Shown: positions 1 to 7,549, numbered from the stretch's first letter. The stretch is 16,871 bases of DNA from an uncultured Gemmatimonadota bacterium (GCA_903906325.1 CAIVJV010000164.1:1-16871), one strand, 5' to 3'. Notes: generated by a model from the sequence alone, not told the origin. Made by a program: numbers and translations.

Positions 1-62
1 GCGGCGACCGCGAGGAGGGCGCGAAACCGACGCCGTGGTCGAGCTCCGAGGATCCAAGTCAT
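1..62 (-). CDS. start of a divergent, probably exported protein (partial)
   Basis: Read on the minus strand, an ATG at 62-60 opens a frame that stays open to the left edge, about 20 codons. The visible peptide begins MTWILGARPRRRFRALLAVA, a basic stretch leading into a hydrophobic one, as in the N terminus of a signal peptide. Nothing of the mature protein is in the window, so no function can be given. There is no Shine-Dalgarno sequence, but a GATCTT box lies exactly six bases before the ATG, the spacing seen at several other starts here. The frame is short, so it could be chance. Confidence 0.42.
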   Translation of the reverse strand, partial: MTWILGARPRRRFRALLAVA

Positions 63-68
63 GATCGG

Positions 69-74
69 AAGATC
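69..74 (-). promoter_or_regulatory. -10-like box (GATCTT) six bases before the leftmost minus-strand start
   Basis: On the minus strand GATCTT is followed by six bases and then the ATG at 62. It keeps the A in position 2 and T in position 6 of a TANNNT -10 element. With a normal 6-7 base distance to the start point, transcription would begin at or next to the A of the ATG, giving a leaderless message. No convincing -35 is seen. Confidence 0.25.
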
Positions 75-112
75 GGTGAGGCTCCCCTGTGGCGAAAGCG
101 TCCGGTGCGTAC

Positions 113-118
113 GAGATT
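113..118 (+). promoter_or_regulatory. -10-like box (GAGATT) six bases before the beta-helix gene
   Basis: GAGATT is followed by CGCCGG and then the ATG at 125. It differs by one base from the TAGATT box six bases before the M20 peptidase gene at 11041. This spacing predicts a transcript starting at the ATG. The gap also holds the divergent box at 69-74, so both promoters would share about 60 bases. Confidence 0.28.
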
Positions 119-124
119 CGCCGG

Positions 125-1678
125 ATGTCCACCCGTCGTGCCTTCGCGCCGCGCCGCACTCTGCGCCTCCCCACGTTCCTCCTCTGCCTGGTCGTCCTCC
201 TCGGTCTTCCGGCGCGGGCGGATGGCCAGGGTACCGTGCGGCGCGTCCCGGCGCGGTATCCCACCATCCAGGGTGCGGTCGATGCCGCGGCGCCGGGGGA
301 CCTGATCCTGATCGATCGAGGGATCTATCGGGAGCAGGTCGTGGTGCGCGTGCCGTCGCTCGTGCTCCGCGGGCGCGACCGCGCGGCGGTGGTGCTCGAT
401 GGGGAGGGGACCCGCGAGACGGGCGTCGAGATCGTCGCCGATGGGGTCGCGCTCGAGAATCTCACGGTGCGCCAGCATCGCACACAGGGGATCGTCTGGC
501 GCGGGGTGCGCGGGCTCCGTGGCCGATACCTCACGGTGCATGACAACGGGCGGTACGGGATCCGCCTCGACCGGGCCGTCGATGGGCTGATCGAGGAGAG
601 TTATGTGAGCGGGGCGGCGGAGGCGGGGATCGCCGTGGCCCACTGCGCGCCGTGTGAGCTCGTCGTGCGCCGAGTGCTCGTCGAACACAACGGGGCGGGG
701 TTCGCAGCGGAGGAGGCGAGCGGCACGCTCCATCTGGTGAACAGCACCTGGCGCCAGAATCGCGTGGGTCTGCTCCCACACGGTCGTGACACGAGCGGCA
801 CGGTGGTGCGTGCGACCGACGGCCTGGCCCTGACGGTGATCCGCGGGAACCTCATCCATGACAACGCGAACCGCAGCGCCCCCGCTCGCGGTCGCGCCGC
901 CATCGGCTGGGGGAACGGCGTCCTCATCAGCGGTGCGGATGCCGCCCTCGTCGCGGAGAACGTGATCGTCAACCATATCGGTCATGGCGTCCTGATCGCG
1001 CCGCTGCCCGGGGACGGTGCGTCAGGCGCGCGAGGGAATCGGGTGACGCGCAACATCATCGTCGCGTCGAGCCGGGCCGATATCGGCGTCGGGGGGCCAC
1101 ACACCCAGGAGAATTGCCTCGAGGCGCAGGCGAATCATGTGACGCGTGCACCGGCGTGGTTCCGCTGCGATGGGACGCGAGTCCGTGGGGTCGACAACGA
1201 TCTCGTCCCGGCCATGACCTTCGCGCTCCGGCGCTGGCGACTCGGGCCTCGCGTCGATTCGCTCCCGGGGACGCTGATCCTCCCCCCGGTCCTGCCGTCG
1301 CTCGAGGGTCCCGATCGCGCCGAGGTACGCCCGGCGGTCGCGGTCTTCGCCGCGGTGCGACCGTCGCTCGACAGCATCGCCATCCCCGCGGCCGCGGACT
1401 CGATCCGTCGTGCGGCCCAGATCGCGGGGACCGTCCCCGAGGGAACCCCGCGCGTCGGCGCGTTCATCGCGGCCTTCCAGGAACTCCTCCCCTTCTCGTC
1501 CACCCTGCTTATCGTGGTGCTGGCCCTCCTGGGAGGGTGGCGGGCGGGGATCGTCTGGTGGGTCCGGCGCGGCCACACCGCGCGTAAGGCGTTGCGGGCG
1601 TGGCGCGTCGCCGTCGGGGCGCTGGGGGTCTGGATCGGGCTCGCCGTCGCCGTCGCGATCAGCTTCAGCGGCGTCTGA
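125..1678 (+). CDS. secreted right-handed parallel beta-helix protein with C-terminal membrane hairpin
   Basis: The product is 517 residues from the ATG at 125. An earlier GTG at 89 would add 12 residues before a clear signal peptide (RRAFAPRR, then a leucine-rich core ending near ADGQ), so 125 is preferred. After the signal, the sequence PTIQGAVDAAAPGDLILIDR is typical of the first turn of NosD- and pectate-lyase-like parallel beta-helix proteins. Repeated short strands of the type G-V-x-I-x-x-N follow to about residue 350 (for example VALENLTV, LIHDNANR, VIVNHIGH). Such folds bind or cleave polysaccharides, or act as scaffolds; no catalytic residues are evident. The last 65 residues hold two hydrophobic segments (about 457-477 and 492-512) separated by a basic loop, so the helix is probably tethered outside the membrane by a C-terminal hairpin. 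The substrate is unknown. Confidence 0.85.
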   Translation: MSTRRAFAPRRTLRLPTFLLCLVVLLGLPARADGQGTVRRVPARYPTIQGAVDAAAPGDLILIDRGIYREQVVVRVPSLVLRGRDRAAVVLDGEGTRETGVEIVADGVALENLTVRQHRTQGIVWRGVRGLRGRYLTVHDNGRYGIRLDRAVDGLIEESYVSGAAEAGIAVAHCAPCELVVRRVLVEHNGAGFAAEEASGTLHLVNSTWRQNRVGLLPHGRDTSGTVVRATDGLALTVIRGNLIHDNANRSAPARGRAAIGWGNGVLISGADAALVAENVIVNHIGHGVLIAPLPGDGASGARGNRVTRNIIVASSRADIGVGGPHTQENCLEAQANHVTRAPAWFRCDGTRVRGVDNDLVPAMTFALRRWRLGPRVDSLPGTLILPPVLPSLEGPDRAEVRPAVAVFAAVRPSLDSIAIPAAADSIRRAAQIAGTVPEGTPRVGAFIAAFQELLPFSSTLLIVVLALLGGWRAGIVWWVRRGHTARKALRAWRVAVGALGVWIGLAVAVAISFSGV

Positions 1679-1681
1679 TCG

Positions 1682-1715
1682 CGGTCCCGCGCGGACCGAC
1701 CCTCCGCGGTCGGTC
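1682..1715. terminator. pair of competing hairpins between convergent genes
   Basis: The gap between the beta-helix and lipoprotein genes contains two perfect inverted repeats. The first is CGGTCC 1682-1687 with GGACCG 1693-1698 (loop of 5). The second is GACCGAC 1694-1700 with GTCGGTC 1709-1715 (loop of 8). They share bases 1694-1698, so only one can form at a time. Position between two stop codons suggests a bidirectional transcription end, but neither strand has a T-tract. Confidence 0.35.
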
Positions 1716-2284
1716 TACCGGCCGTGGATCGCCGCCTCGACGAGCTCACGGATCTTGAGCTCGAGGTCGCCCGTCGAGACGCAGCGCACGTCGGCGTTGC
1801 TCGAGGTGATCGGGTTCCGGCCCGTCCCCGAGATCGTGGTGGAGACGACCGCCCCGCCCTTGGCATTGGGACGGACCGACGAGAGGATCGAGAGCGTCAG
1901 CTGATAGGTCTCGGCGTTCTGCAGGGTCCCCGAGGCGCCGCAGTCCACGTACTGCGTCGCCCGCGTCTTCCCGATGAGCCGCCGCACGCGCCAGTTGGCG
2001 ACCCCCATGGTCTTGGTCCGCGGGTCGTTCACCTCCGCCGGGATCCCGAGTTGCTGATAGACCTGGGGGAGGACCGCCCAGGCCTGGTCGGCGGTGCCGG
2101 TCACGAGGAGGCGCACGTCGAGGTCGACCGCCATCGTGCCGGCGGTGACGGTGCTGCCGCCCGAGGTGACGACGCGGGTGGTGGTGACGGTGGGGGTCGG
2201 GGCGATGTCGCCGGCGGTGGTGCCGGTGGCGCCGGCGCAGCCGAGGGTGGTCGCGGTGATCAGCAACAGGATGGGGAGGCGCAT
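1715..2284 (-). CDS. small putative lipoprotein of unknown function
   Basis: The product is 189 residues, starting at the ATG at 2284, where a signal sequence (MRLPILLLITATTLGCAGA) begins. The frame runs further upstream but has no signal character there. Cys16 could be lipidated, although the box before it (T-L-G-C) is a weak match to a lipobox. A Thr/Gly/Ser-rich linker to about residue 45 leads to one compact domain with the stretches AWAVLPQVYQQLGIP and LELKIRELVEAA at its ends. The alternating pattern resembles small alpha/beta envelope domains such as those of BamC, but this is only an impression. Two cysteines (in YVDCGAS and ADVRCVS) could form a disulphide. It converges on the beta-helix gene and is divergent from the peptidase fusion. 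Confidence 0.75.
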   Translation of the reverse strand: MRLPILLLITATTLGCAGATGTTAGDIAPTPTVTTTRVVTSGGSTVTAGTMAVDLDVRLLVTGTADQAWAVLPQVYQQLGIPAEVNDPRTKTMGVANWRVRRLIGKTRATQYVDCGASGTLQNAETYQLTLSILSSVRPNAKGGAVVSTTISGTGRNPITSSNADVRCVSTGDLELKIRELVEAAIHGR

Positions 2285-2331
2285 GGGATCGGTGGGGGGT
2301 CGGGGAGGGTCGGAGGCGATCGACCTACCGG

Positions 2332-2337
2332 AACCTA
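2332..2337 (-). promoter_or_regulatory. candidate -10 box (CACG-TAGGTT) for the lipoprotein gene
   Basis: On the minus strand TAGGTT, preceded by CACG, lies about 48 bases before the ATG at 2284. A TGAACA hexamer sits 18 bases upstream and matches four of six bases of TTGACA. The expected start near 2325 gives a leader of about 40 bases. The same CACGTA sequence precedes the minus-strand genes starting at 14151 and 15892. Confidence 0.35.
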
Positions 2338-2377
2338 CGTGCCGACCCCGTCCGATGTTCAGTGGCGGATCCGGCCC

Positions 2378-2383
2378 CATAAT
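2378..2383 (+). promoter_or_regulatory. -10-like box (CATAAT) just before the peptidase fusion gene
   Basis: CATAAT matches five of six bases of TATAAT and stands out in an otherwise GC-rich gap. It lies seven bases before the ATG at 2391, so transcription would start on or beside that codon. A second in-frame ATG at 2385 would then lie upstream of the transcript, which favours 2391 as the start. No clear -35 is seen; TGTTCA ends 15 bases upstream. Confidence 0.4.
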
Positions 2384-2390
2384 TATGCGT

Positions 2391-4754
2391 ATGCGACCTC
2401 TCCTCGTCCTCCTCGTCTCCCATGTGATGGCGGCCGTCCCGCTCATCGCCCAGACCGCCGCCGCCCCCCGGCGTGCCGTCCCCCTCGACTCGGCGCGCGC
2501 GACCCAGCTCTACGTCAGCAACCGCCCCGAGGATCATCCCGTCGCCGACTATGCGCGCGCGATCACCGAGAAGGCCCGCACCGACAGCATCTTCGCGGCG
2601 CGCAGCGCTGGTGTGATGCGCTATGAGAAGACGACCTACCGGAGTCGCCACGGGGATCTCGACATCCCGGTCTACGTCTTCGCCCCCCTGGTCTCGCGCG
2701 GTGCCCGTGCGCACGCGGCGATGGTCTGGGTGCACGGCGGGGTGCATGGCAACTGGGACGAGAACTATCTCCCCTTCCTCATCGAGGCGACGCAGCGTGG
2801 CTATGTGGTGGTGGCCCCGGAGTATCGGGGGTCCACGGGCTATGGCGCGGCGTTCCACCACGCGATCGACTACGGGGGACGCGAGGTGGATGATGTGGAG
2901 GATGCGGTCGACTTCCTCCAGCGTCGGGCCGAGGTGGACCCGGCGCGGATCGGGATCATGGGGTGGAGCCATGGCGGGTACATCACCGCGCTCTTGCTCA
3001 TGCGTGGCGCGCAGGCGCGGTTCGTCGCGGGGGCGGCGATCGTCCCGGTCACCAACCTCGTCTTCCGCCTCTCCTACAAGGGACCGAGCTATCAGCGGAG
3101 CTTCGCCACCCAAGCGGCGCTCCGCGGTCTCCCCTTCGAGCGGCGCGAGGCGTACATCCAACGCTCGCCGTACTACCATGTGGATGCCCTCGCCCGGCCG
3201 TTGCTGGTCCACGCGGCGACGAACGACACCGACGTGGATTTCGTCGAAGGGCAGATGCTGATCGACGCGCTGCGGGCCCGGAAGCCCGAGTGGGCGGAGA
3301 CCAAGGTCTATGTGGATCCCGCGCCGGGGCCGGCGAGTCAGGGCCATACCTTCAGCCGCCGCGTGAATCGTGAGACCCTCCTGCGTGAGGATTCGCCGGC
3401 GCAGATCGATTCGTGGAACCTCACCTGGGCGTTCTTCGCCCGGCACCTGCGTCCCGATGTGGCGCCGACAGCCTCGGGCCCGGCCGCACCGGTGGGGATG
3501 GGTCTCACGGGGCCCAATCCCTGGCCGGCGATCCGCCACGAGCGGATCCGCACCCTCCTCCCTGCGGCGATGCGGGAGACGGGGATCGATGCGTGGGTGA
3601 GCCTCTTCCGCGAGAACGCCAACGACCCCCTCGCGCTCCATCTCGGCGGCGAGAACGCCGGGGCGCCCTCCGCGGTGATCGTCACCCGGCAGGGGGAGGC
3701 GGTCCGGACCGTGATGCTCTCGGGCTTCGGCGAGGCGATCGCCCTCCGCGAACTCGGGGTCCATGACTCGGTGGTCGTGTACGACGGCACCCCGTCGGCG
3801 CTCTATCAGGCGATCGCGACGCGGCTCCGCGCCGCTGGGGTGCGACGGATCGCGATCAACTCCGGTGAGGCGAGCGGGATCACCGATGGGATGTCGGCCA
3901 CCCAACGGCGGGGCCTGGAGCGCGCCTTGGGGCCCGAGTGGTCCACGCGGCTCGTCCCGTCGCATGATCTGGTCCAGCAATGGCTCGCGATCAAGTTGCC
4001 GGCCGAGGTGGAGATCATGGCGGCGGCCGCGCAGCTGACCGCGCAACTCGAAGAGGAGGCGTACGCGCAGGTGGTCCCGGGCGTCACGAGGGACGCCGAC
4101 ATCGCGCGATTCCTCAAGGCGCGCATGCGGGACCTCGGGGTGGAGGATGGCTGGAGTCCCTCGCAGAACCCGAGTGTGAACTCCGGGCCGGACCGTGGGC
4201 ATTCGCATGCGAGCGATCGGGTGATCCAGCCCGGCGATGTGATCCAGACCGACTTCGGGATCAAGGTGCATGGGGTCTGGGTGACGGACATCCAGCGCTT
4301 CGCCTACGTGTTGCGGCCCGGGGAGACGGCGGCACCGGCCGATGTCCAGCGGAAGTGGGAGATCGCCAGGGCGGGCTCGCGGGCGGCCTTCGCGGCGATG
4401 CGCCCCGGCGCCACCGGCGCACAGGTCGATTCCGCCCAGCGGATCATCATGCAGCGCGAGGGCTCGACCACGGTCCCATGGAGCACGGGCCATCCCGTCG
4501 GCTATTGGGCCCATGATGCGGGTCCGCGGCTCAATCGCGCGGAGCGTCGCCCGCTCAAGGAGGGGATGACCTTCGCCTATGATGGCTTCATGGCCTGGGC
4601 CCTACCCGGGAGCGATGGCCGGACCTGGGGGCAGGGGACCAAGACGATCTCCGTCGAGGAGATGACGGTCATCACCCGTGATGGCGCGCGGTTCCTCACC
4701 CCACCGCAGGAGACGTTGATCCTCATCCCGACGCGCGGCCCCCAGCGTCCGTGA
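2391..4754 (+). CDS. secreted fusion of S9-type serine peptidase and M24 metallopeptidase
   Basis: The 787-residue protein has a signal peptide (MRPLLVLLVSHVMAAVPLIA) and two peptidase halves. Residues 40-352 are an alpha/beta-hydrolase of the prolyl oligopeptidase (S9) type: the GWSHGG elbow holds Ser193, with likely Asp279 (ATNDTDVDF) and His319 (QGHTF). After a Pro/Ala linker (353-378) come a creatinase-type N-terminal domain (379-540) and an M24 metallopeptidase domain. Probable metal ligands are Asp621, Asp633, His701, Asp731 and Glu756. Asp731 (AYDGF) stands where the family usually has Glu (TIEPG). Both families often act at proline, so the two sites may cut the same peptides in the periplasm or outside; this is inference. 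The M24 half has no signal peptide or start codon of its own, so the fusion looks genuine. An ATG at 2385 would add two residues. The stop overlaps the next gene. Confidence 0.9.
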   Translation: MRPLLVLLVSHVMAAVPLIAQTAAAPRRAVPLDSARATQLYVSNRPEDHPVADYARAITEKARTDSIFAARSAGVMRYEKTTYRSRHGDLDIPVYVFAPLVSRGARAHAAMVWVHGGVHGNWDENYLPFLIEATQRGYVVVAPEYRGSTGYGAAFHHAIDYGGREVDDVEDAVDFLQRRAEVDPARIGIMGWSHGGYITALLLMRGAQARFVAGAAIVPVTNLVFRLSYKGPSYQRSFATQAALRGLPFERREAYIQRSPYYHVDALARPLLVHAATNDTDVDFVEGQMLIDALRARKPEWAETKVYVDPAPGPASQGHTFSRRVNRETLLREDSPAQIDSWNLTWAFFARHLRPDVAPTASGPAAPVGMGLTGPNPWPAIRHERIRTLLPAAMRETGIDAWVSLFRENANDPLALHLGGENAGAPSAVIVTRQGEAVRTVMLSGFGEAIALRELGVHDSVVVYDGTPSALYQAIATRLRAAGVRRIAINSGEASGITDGMSATQRRGLERALGPEWSTRLVPSHDLVQQWLAIKLPAEVEIMAAAAQLTAQLEEEAYAQVVPGVTRDADIARFLKARMRDLGVEDGWSPSQNPSVNSGPDRGHSHASDRVIQPGDVIQTDFGIKVHGVWVTDIQRFAYVLRPGETAAPADVQRKWEIARAGSRAAFAAMRPGATGAQVDSAQRIIMQREGSTTVPWSTGHPVGYWAHDAGPRLNRAERRPLKEGMTFAYDGFMAWALPGSDGRTWGQGTKTISVEEMTVITRDGARFLTPPQETLILIPTRGPQRP

Positions 4755-6049
4755 GTGCGCTGACCACTGCCGATCACGACGGGGAGGATGTCGCCCCGTT
4801 ACATCGTCCCGGCGACGATGCCCTCGATGCGCGCATCCGCTTCCTGACGGAACTCGCACGTCGTCTGCATCTCGCGGGGGTCTCATCGCAGCGTCTGGAG
4901 GGGGCGGTGCGGGCCACCGCACGCGCGCTCCATGTGAGCGCCGAGCTCTGGTCCACGCCGACCGGGCTCCTCCTCTCCCTCGGCGATGCCGATGTGGTCC
5001 ATGGCTCACAGCAGACGCGGGTCCTGCGCCTGGAACCCGGCCATGTGAACCTCCGCGCGCTCTCGGCGCTGGACCGGATCGCCGAGGAGGTCGTCGCCGG
5101 GCGGCGGTCGCTCGAGGGTGCCTGGGAGGCGATGCGGGCGTTGGATCGTCCGGAGACCGCCACCACCCGGCTGCGCACGGTACTGGCCTTCGGCGTGGGC
5201 TCCGCGGCGGTCGCGGGATTGCTCGGGACCTCATGGCTCGATCTCGGCGTCGCCTGCGTGCTGGGGTTGCTCATCGGGTGGATCGGGATGCTGAGCGCCA
5301 CGCGCCCGAATCTCGCCGCCGCCAACGAGGCGGTGAGCGCGCTCGTGGCGACGACGCTGGCGACCGCGTTCGCGCACTTCGTCGCGCCGATCTCGGTGCA
5401 GACGGTGATCGTCGCGGCGCTGATCGTGTTGATGCCCGGGCTCATGCTCACCACGGCGATGACCGAGTTGGCGACACAACAACTCTCGTCCGGGACGGCG
5501 CGCTTGGGTGGCGCGCTGACGGTCCTGCTCAAGCTCACCTTCGGCAGCGTCGCGGCCTCACAGGTGATGCTCGCCATCGGGTGGGTCGCCCCGGTCCCTC
5601 CCCCCTCCGAGCTGCCCCGGGTCATCGAGGTGATCGCCGCCTTCTGTGCCGCGGGGAGTTTCGCGGTCCTCTTCCGCACGGCGACGCGCGATGTGCCACT
5701 CGTCATGAGCAGCGCGCTCCTCGGCTATGTGATCACCCGGGTGACGGGGAGCTCCGACGGACTCGGGTCAGGGGCGTTCGCCGCGGGGGTCTTCTTCGCG
5801 AGTCTCGCCATGGCCGCGCTCGCCAATCTGTATGGACGCGTCTTCGGGCGTCCGGGTGCGTTGGTCCGTGTCCCCGGCATCATGCTCCTCGTGCCCGGGA
5901 GCGTCGGCTTCCGCGCCCTGCGGTCCGTGATGGAGCGGGATTATGCGCTCGGCTTCGACACCCTCGTCGCGGTCTTGAGCGCCCTCTTGGCGTTGACCGC
6001 CGGATTGCTCTTCGGGGCGTTGCTCATCCCACCGAGACGTTACCTCTGA
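4751..6049 (+). CDS. threonine/serine exporter family protein (ThrE-like)
   Basis: This 432-residue membrane protein starts at a GTG that overlaps the peptidase stop in GTGA, so the two genes are probably translationally coupled. The N-terminal 135 residues form the soluble domain of the ThrE family (PF06738), with FLTELARRLHLAGVSSQRLE near residues 31-50. From about residue 141 the protein is almost entirely transmembrane, with about ten segments. It covers the second ThrE-type half (PF12821-like), with the loop VPGIMLLVPGSVGFRAL near residues 375-391. Corynebacterium ThrE exports threonine and serine by the proton gradient. Coupling to a peptidase could mean export of excess amino acids released from peptides, but substrate and direction here are inferred. 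The length matches a single-chain, two-domain member. Confidence 0.88.
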   Translation: MSALTTADHDGEDVAPLHRPGDDALDARIRFLTELARRLHLAGVSSQRLEGAVRATARALHVSAELWSTPTGLLLSLGDADVVHGSQQTRVLRLEPGHVNLRALSALDRIAEEVVAGRRSLEGAWEAMRALDRPETATTRLRTVLAFGVGSAAVAGLLGTSWLDLGVACVLGLLIGWIGMLSATRPNLAAANEAVSALVATTLATAFAHFVAPISVQTVIVAALIVLMPGLMLTTAMTELATQQLSSGTARLGGALTVLLKLTFGSVAASQVMLAIGWVAPVPPPSELPRVIEVIAAFCAAGSFAVLFRTATRDVPLVMSSALLGYVITRVTGSSDGLGSGAFAAGVFFASLAMAALANLYGRVFGRPGALVRVPGIMLLVPGSVGFRALRSVMERDYALGFDTLVAVLSALLALTAGLLFGALLIPPRRYL

Positions 6050-6063
6050 CCCCGGTTCGGGGT
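6049..6063 (+). terminator. short GC-rich hairpin after the exporter gene
   Basis: ACCCCG 6049-6054 and CGGGGT 6058-6063 form a perfect six-base stem with a three-base loop, starting at the last base of the exporter stop codon. The bases after it (ATCTTTC) are only weakly T-rich. It may end or weaken transcription from the peptidase-exporter pair. Its right arm runs into the TATCTT box of the next unit, so it could also affect that promoter. Confidence 0.4.
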
Positions 6064-6068
6064 ATCTT
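6063..6068 (+). promoter_or_regulatory. -10-like box (TATCTT) six bases before the FKBP gene
   Basis: TATCTT fits TANNNT and is followed by TCGCCC and the ATG at 6075, with no Shine-Dalgarno sequence between. The spacing puts the transcription start on the A of the ATG. It would drive the isomerase, desaturase and helicase genes as one unit, separate from the upstream exporter. No -35 match is evident. Confidence 0.42.
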
Positions 6069-6074
6069 TCGCCC

Positions 6075-6539
6075 ATGAGCCTTCGTCGTCTTGCGCTGGG
6101 CCTGGCGCTCCTCGGGTCGGTCGTCGCCTGCGGTGGCGATTCCGTCTTCGTACCGGACATCACCACCACGCAGTTCGCGACCTCACTCGGGGTCGATCTC
6201 TCGGCGTCGACCAAGACCGCCTCGGGCCTGTACTATCGCGATCTGACGGTCGGGACCGGCGCCCTCAATCCCACGGACACCGCCAAGACCGTCACCGTCG
6301 GGTATACCGGCTACCTCCGGAATGGCGTGCAGTTCGACGCCGGGACCATCGGCCCCTTCCGCACGGGGACGGGGGCGGTGATCGCGGGGTTCGATGAAGG
6401 CCTGAAGGGGATGCGTGCGGGGGGGCGGCGTCAGCTGATCATCCCGCCGAGCCTCGGCTACGGCGCGCAGGCCACCAATGGCCTCCCGGCGAACTCGATC
6501 CTCGTCTTCGTTGTCGACCTCCGCTCGGTGATCAACTGA
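6075..6539 (+). CDS. FKBP-type peptidyl-prolyl cis-trans isomerase, lipoprotein
   Basis: The 154-residue protein begins with a lipoprotein signal; VVAC at residues 16-19 is a good lipobox, so Cys19 is the likely lipid anchor. After a short linker, residues 45-153 are one FKBP domain. Its landmarks are VGYTGYL, the FDAG strand, VIAGFDEGLKGM, the IIPPSLGYG loop and the closing strand ILVFVVDL. These line the usual substrate pocket, so the enzyme should speed proline isomerisation in proteins folding in the periplasm or at the outer membrane. The stop overlaps the desaturase start by one base (TGATG), so the two are probably translated together. It begins a three-gene unit with its own -10-like box. 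Confidence 0.93.
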   Translation: MSLRRLALGLALLGSVVACGGDSVFVPDITTTQFATSLGVDLSASTKTASGLYYRDLTVGTGALNPTDTAKTVTVGYTGYLRNGVQFDAGTIGPFRTGTGAVIAGFDEGLKGMRAGGRRQLIIPPSLGYGAQATNGLPANSILVFVVDLRSVIN

Positions 6540-7549
6540 TGACGGTTCGCTTCAACACGACGGAATGGCGCGCGATCGTGACCCGGTATGCGACCGCCGA
6601 GGTGACGCGGTCGTTCGGCCAGCTCGCGCTCAACCTCTCGGCGCTCGTCGCGACGCTCTACGTGGCGTATCGGCTCATGGAGCCGGCCCCGTGGGCGACC
6701 GCGCTGCTCGTGTTGCTCGTGAGCGGGTTCCTGATCCGCACCTTCATCATCATGCATGATTGTGCGCACGGGAGCTTCACCCCGTGGCCGAAGGTCAACG
6801 ACGCGATCGGGTTCGTGACCGGGGTGCTCATGCTCACGCCCTATCAGCAGTGGCGCCGCGAGCATGCGATCCATCACGCCTCCGCGGGCGACCTCGAGCG
6901 GCGCGGGACGGGCGACATCGACACGTTGACCGTCGCCGAGTATGAGGCACGCTCGCGCTTCGGCAAGCTCAAGTATCGGCTCTATCGGAACCCGGTGGTG
7001 CTGTTCGTCCTCGGGCCGCTCCATCTGATGGTGCTCCAGCGCTTCCGCGTGCCAGGGCCGGTCACCGGTCCGGCGCAGCTCTGGAACGTCTGGCTGACCA
7101 ACATCGCGCTCGCCGCGACCGCGACGATCTTCATCCTCACCGCGGGCTGGCAATCGGTGGTGCTCCTCTATCTCCCGGCGGTCTACATCGCCGGCGCGAT
7201 CGGGGTGGGGCTCTTCTATGTGCAGCATCAGTTCGAGGAGGCCTACTGGCAGCGCGGGGCGCAGTGGGACTACGCGACCGCCGCGATCACCGGGAGCTCC
7301 TTCCTCCGCCTCCCACGGGTACTGAATTGGTTCACGGGGAACATCGGGTTCCATCACGTGCACCATCTCGGTCCGAAGATCCCGAACTACAAGCTCCGGC
7401 AGGCCCATGAGGAGAATGGGATCTTCGCCGCGGCGCCCGTGCTGACGATCCGCACCGCGATCAGGACCCTGCGCCTGTCCCTCTACGATGAGGAGCGAGG
7501 GAAGCTGATCGGTTTCCGCGACCTGCGCGCCCGCCGGACGGCGCGCTGA
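6539..7549 (+). CDS. membrane fatty acid desaturase (type 1, Delta-12/omega-6-like)
   Basis: The 336-residue protein carries the three histidine boxes of membrane diiron desaturases (PF00487): HDCAH at 73-77, HAIHH at 109-113 and HHVHH at 272-276. The boxes are separated by hydrophobic segments (about 35-70, 150-215), as expected for four membrane spans with the boxes on the cytoplasmic face. The last box, within FHHVHHLGPKIPNYKL, is typical of acyl-lipid Delta-12/omega-6 desaturases, which add double bonds to lipid-bound acyl chains. The exact position specificity cannot be read from sequence. A dedicated electron donor is not in the window. The gene overlaps its neighbours on both sides (TGATG with the isomerase, CTGA with the helicase). 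Confidence 0.92.
   Translation: MTVRFNTTEWRAIVTRYATAEVTRSFGQLALNLSALVATLYVAYRLMEPAPWATALLVLLVSGFLIRTFIIMHDCAHGSFTPWPKVNDAIGFVTGVLMLTPYQQWRREHAIHHASAGDLERRGTGDIDTLTVAEYEARSRFGKLKYRLYRNPVVLFVLGPLHLMVLQRFRVPGPVTGPAQLWNVWLTNIALAATATIFILTAGWQSVVLLYLPAVYIAGAIGVGLFYVQHQFEEAYWQRGAQWDYATAAITGSSFLRLPRVLNWFTGNIGFHHVHHLGPKIPNYKLRQAHEENGIFAAAPVLTIRTAIRTLRLSLYDEERGKLIGFRDLRARRTAR

Noticed and set aside
89..124. GTG start for the beta-helix protein
   Set aside because: The 12 extra residues lie before a normal signal peptide, and the ATG at 125 has a -10-like box at the spacing shared by other starts.
2325..4514. 729-codon open frame on the minus strand
   Set aside because: It lies opposite the peptidase fusion, is rich in Arg, Pro, Gly and His, and has no recognisable domain. 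Long antisense frames are expected in GC-rich DNA.
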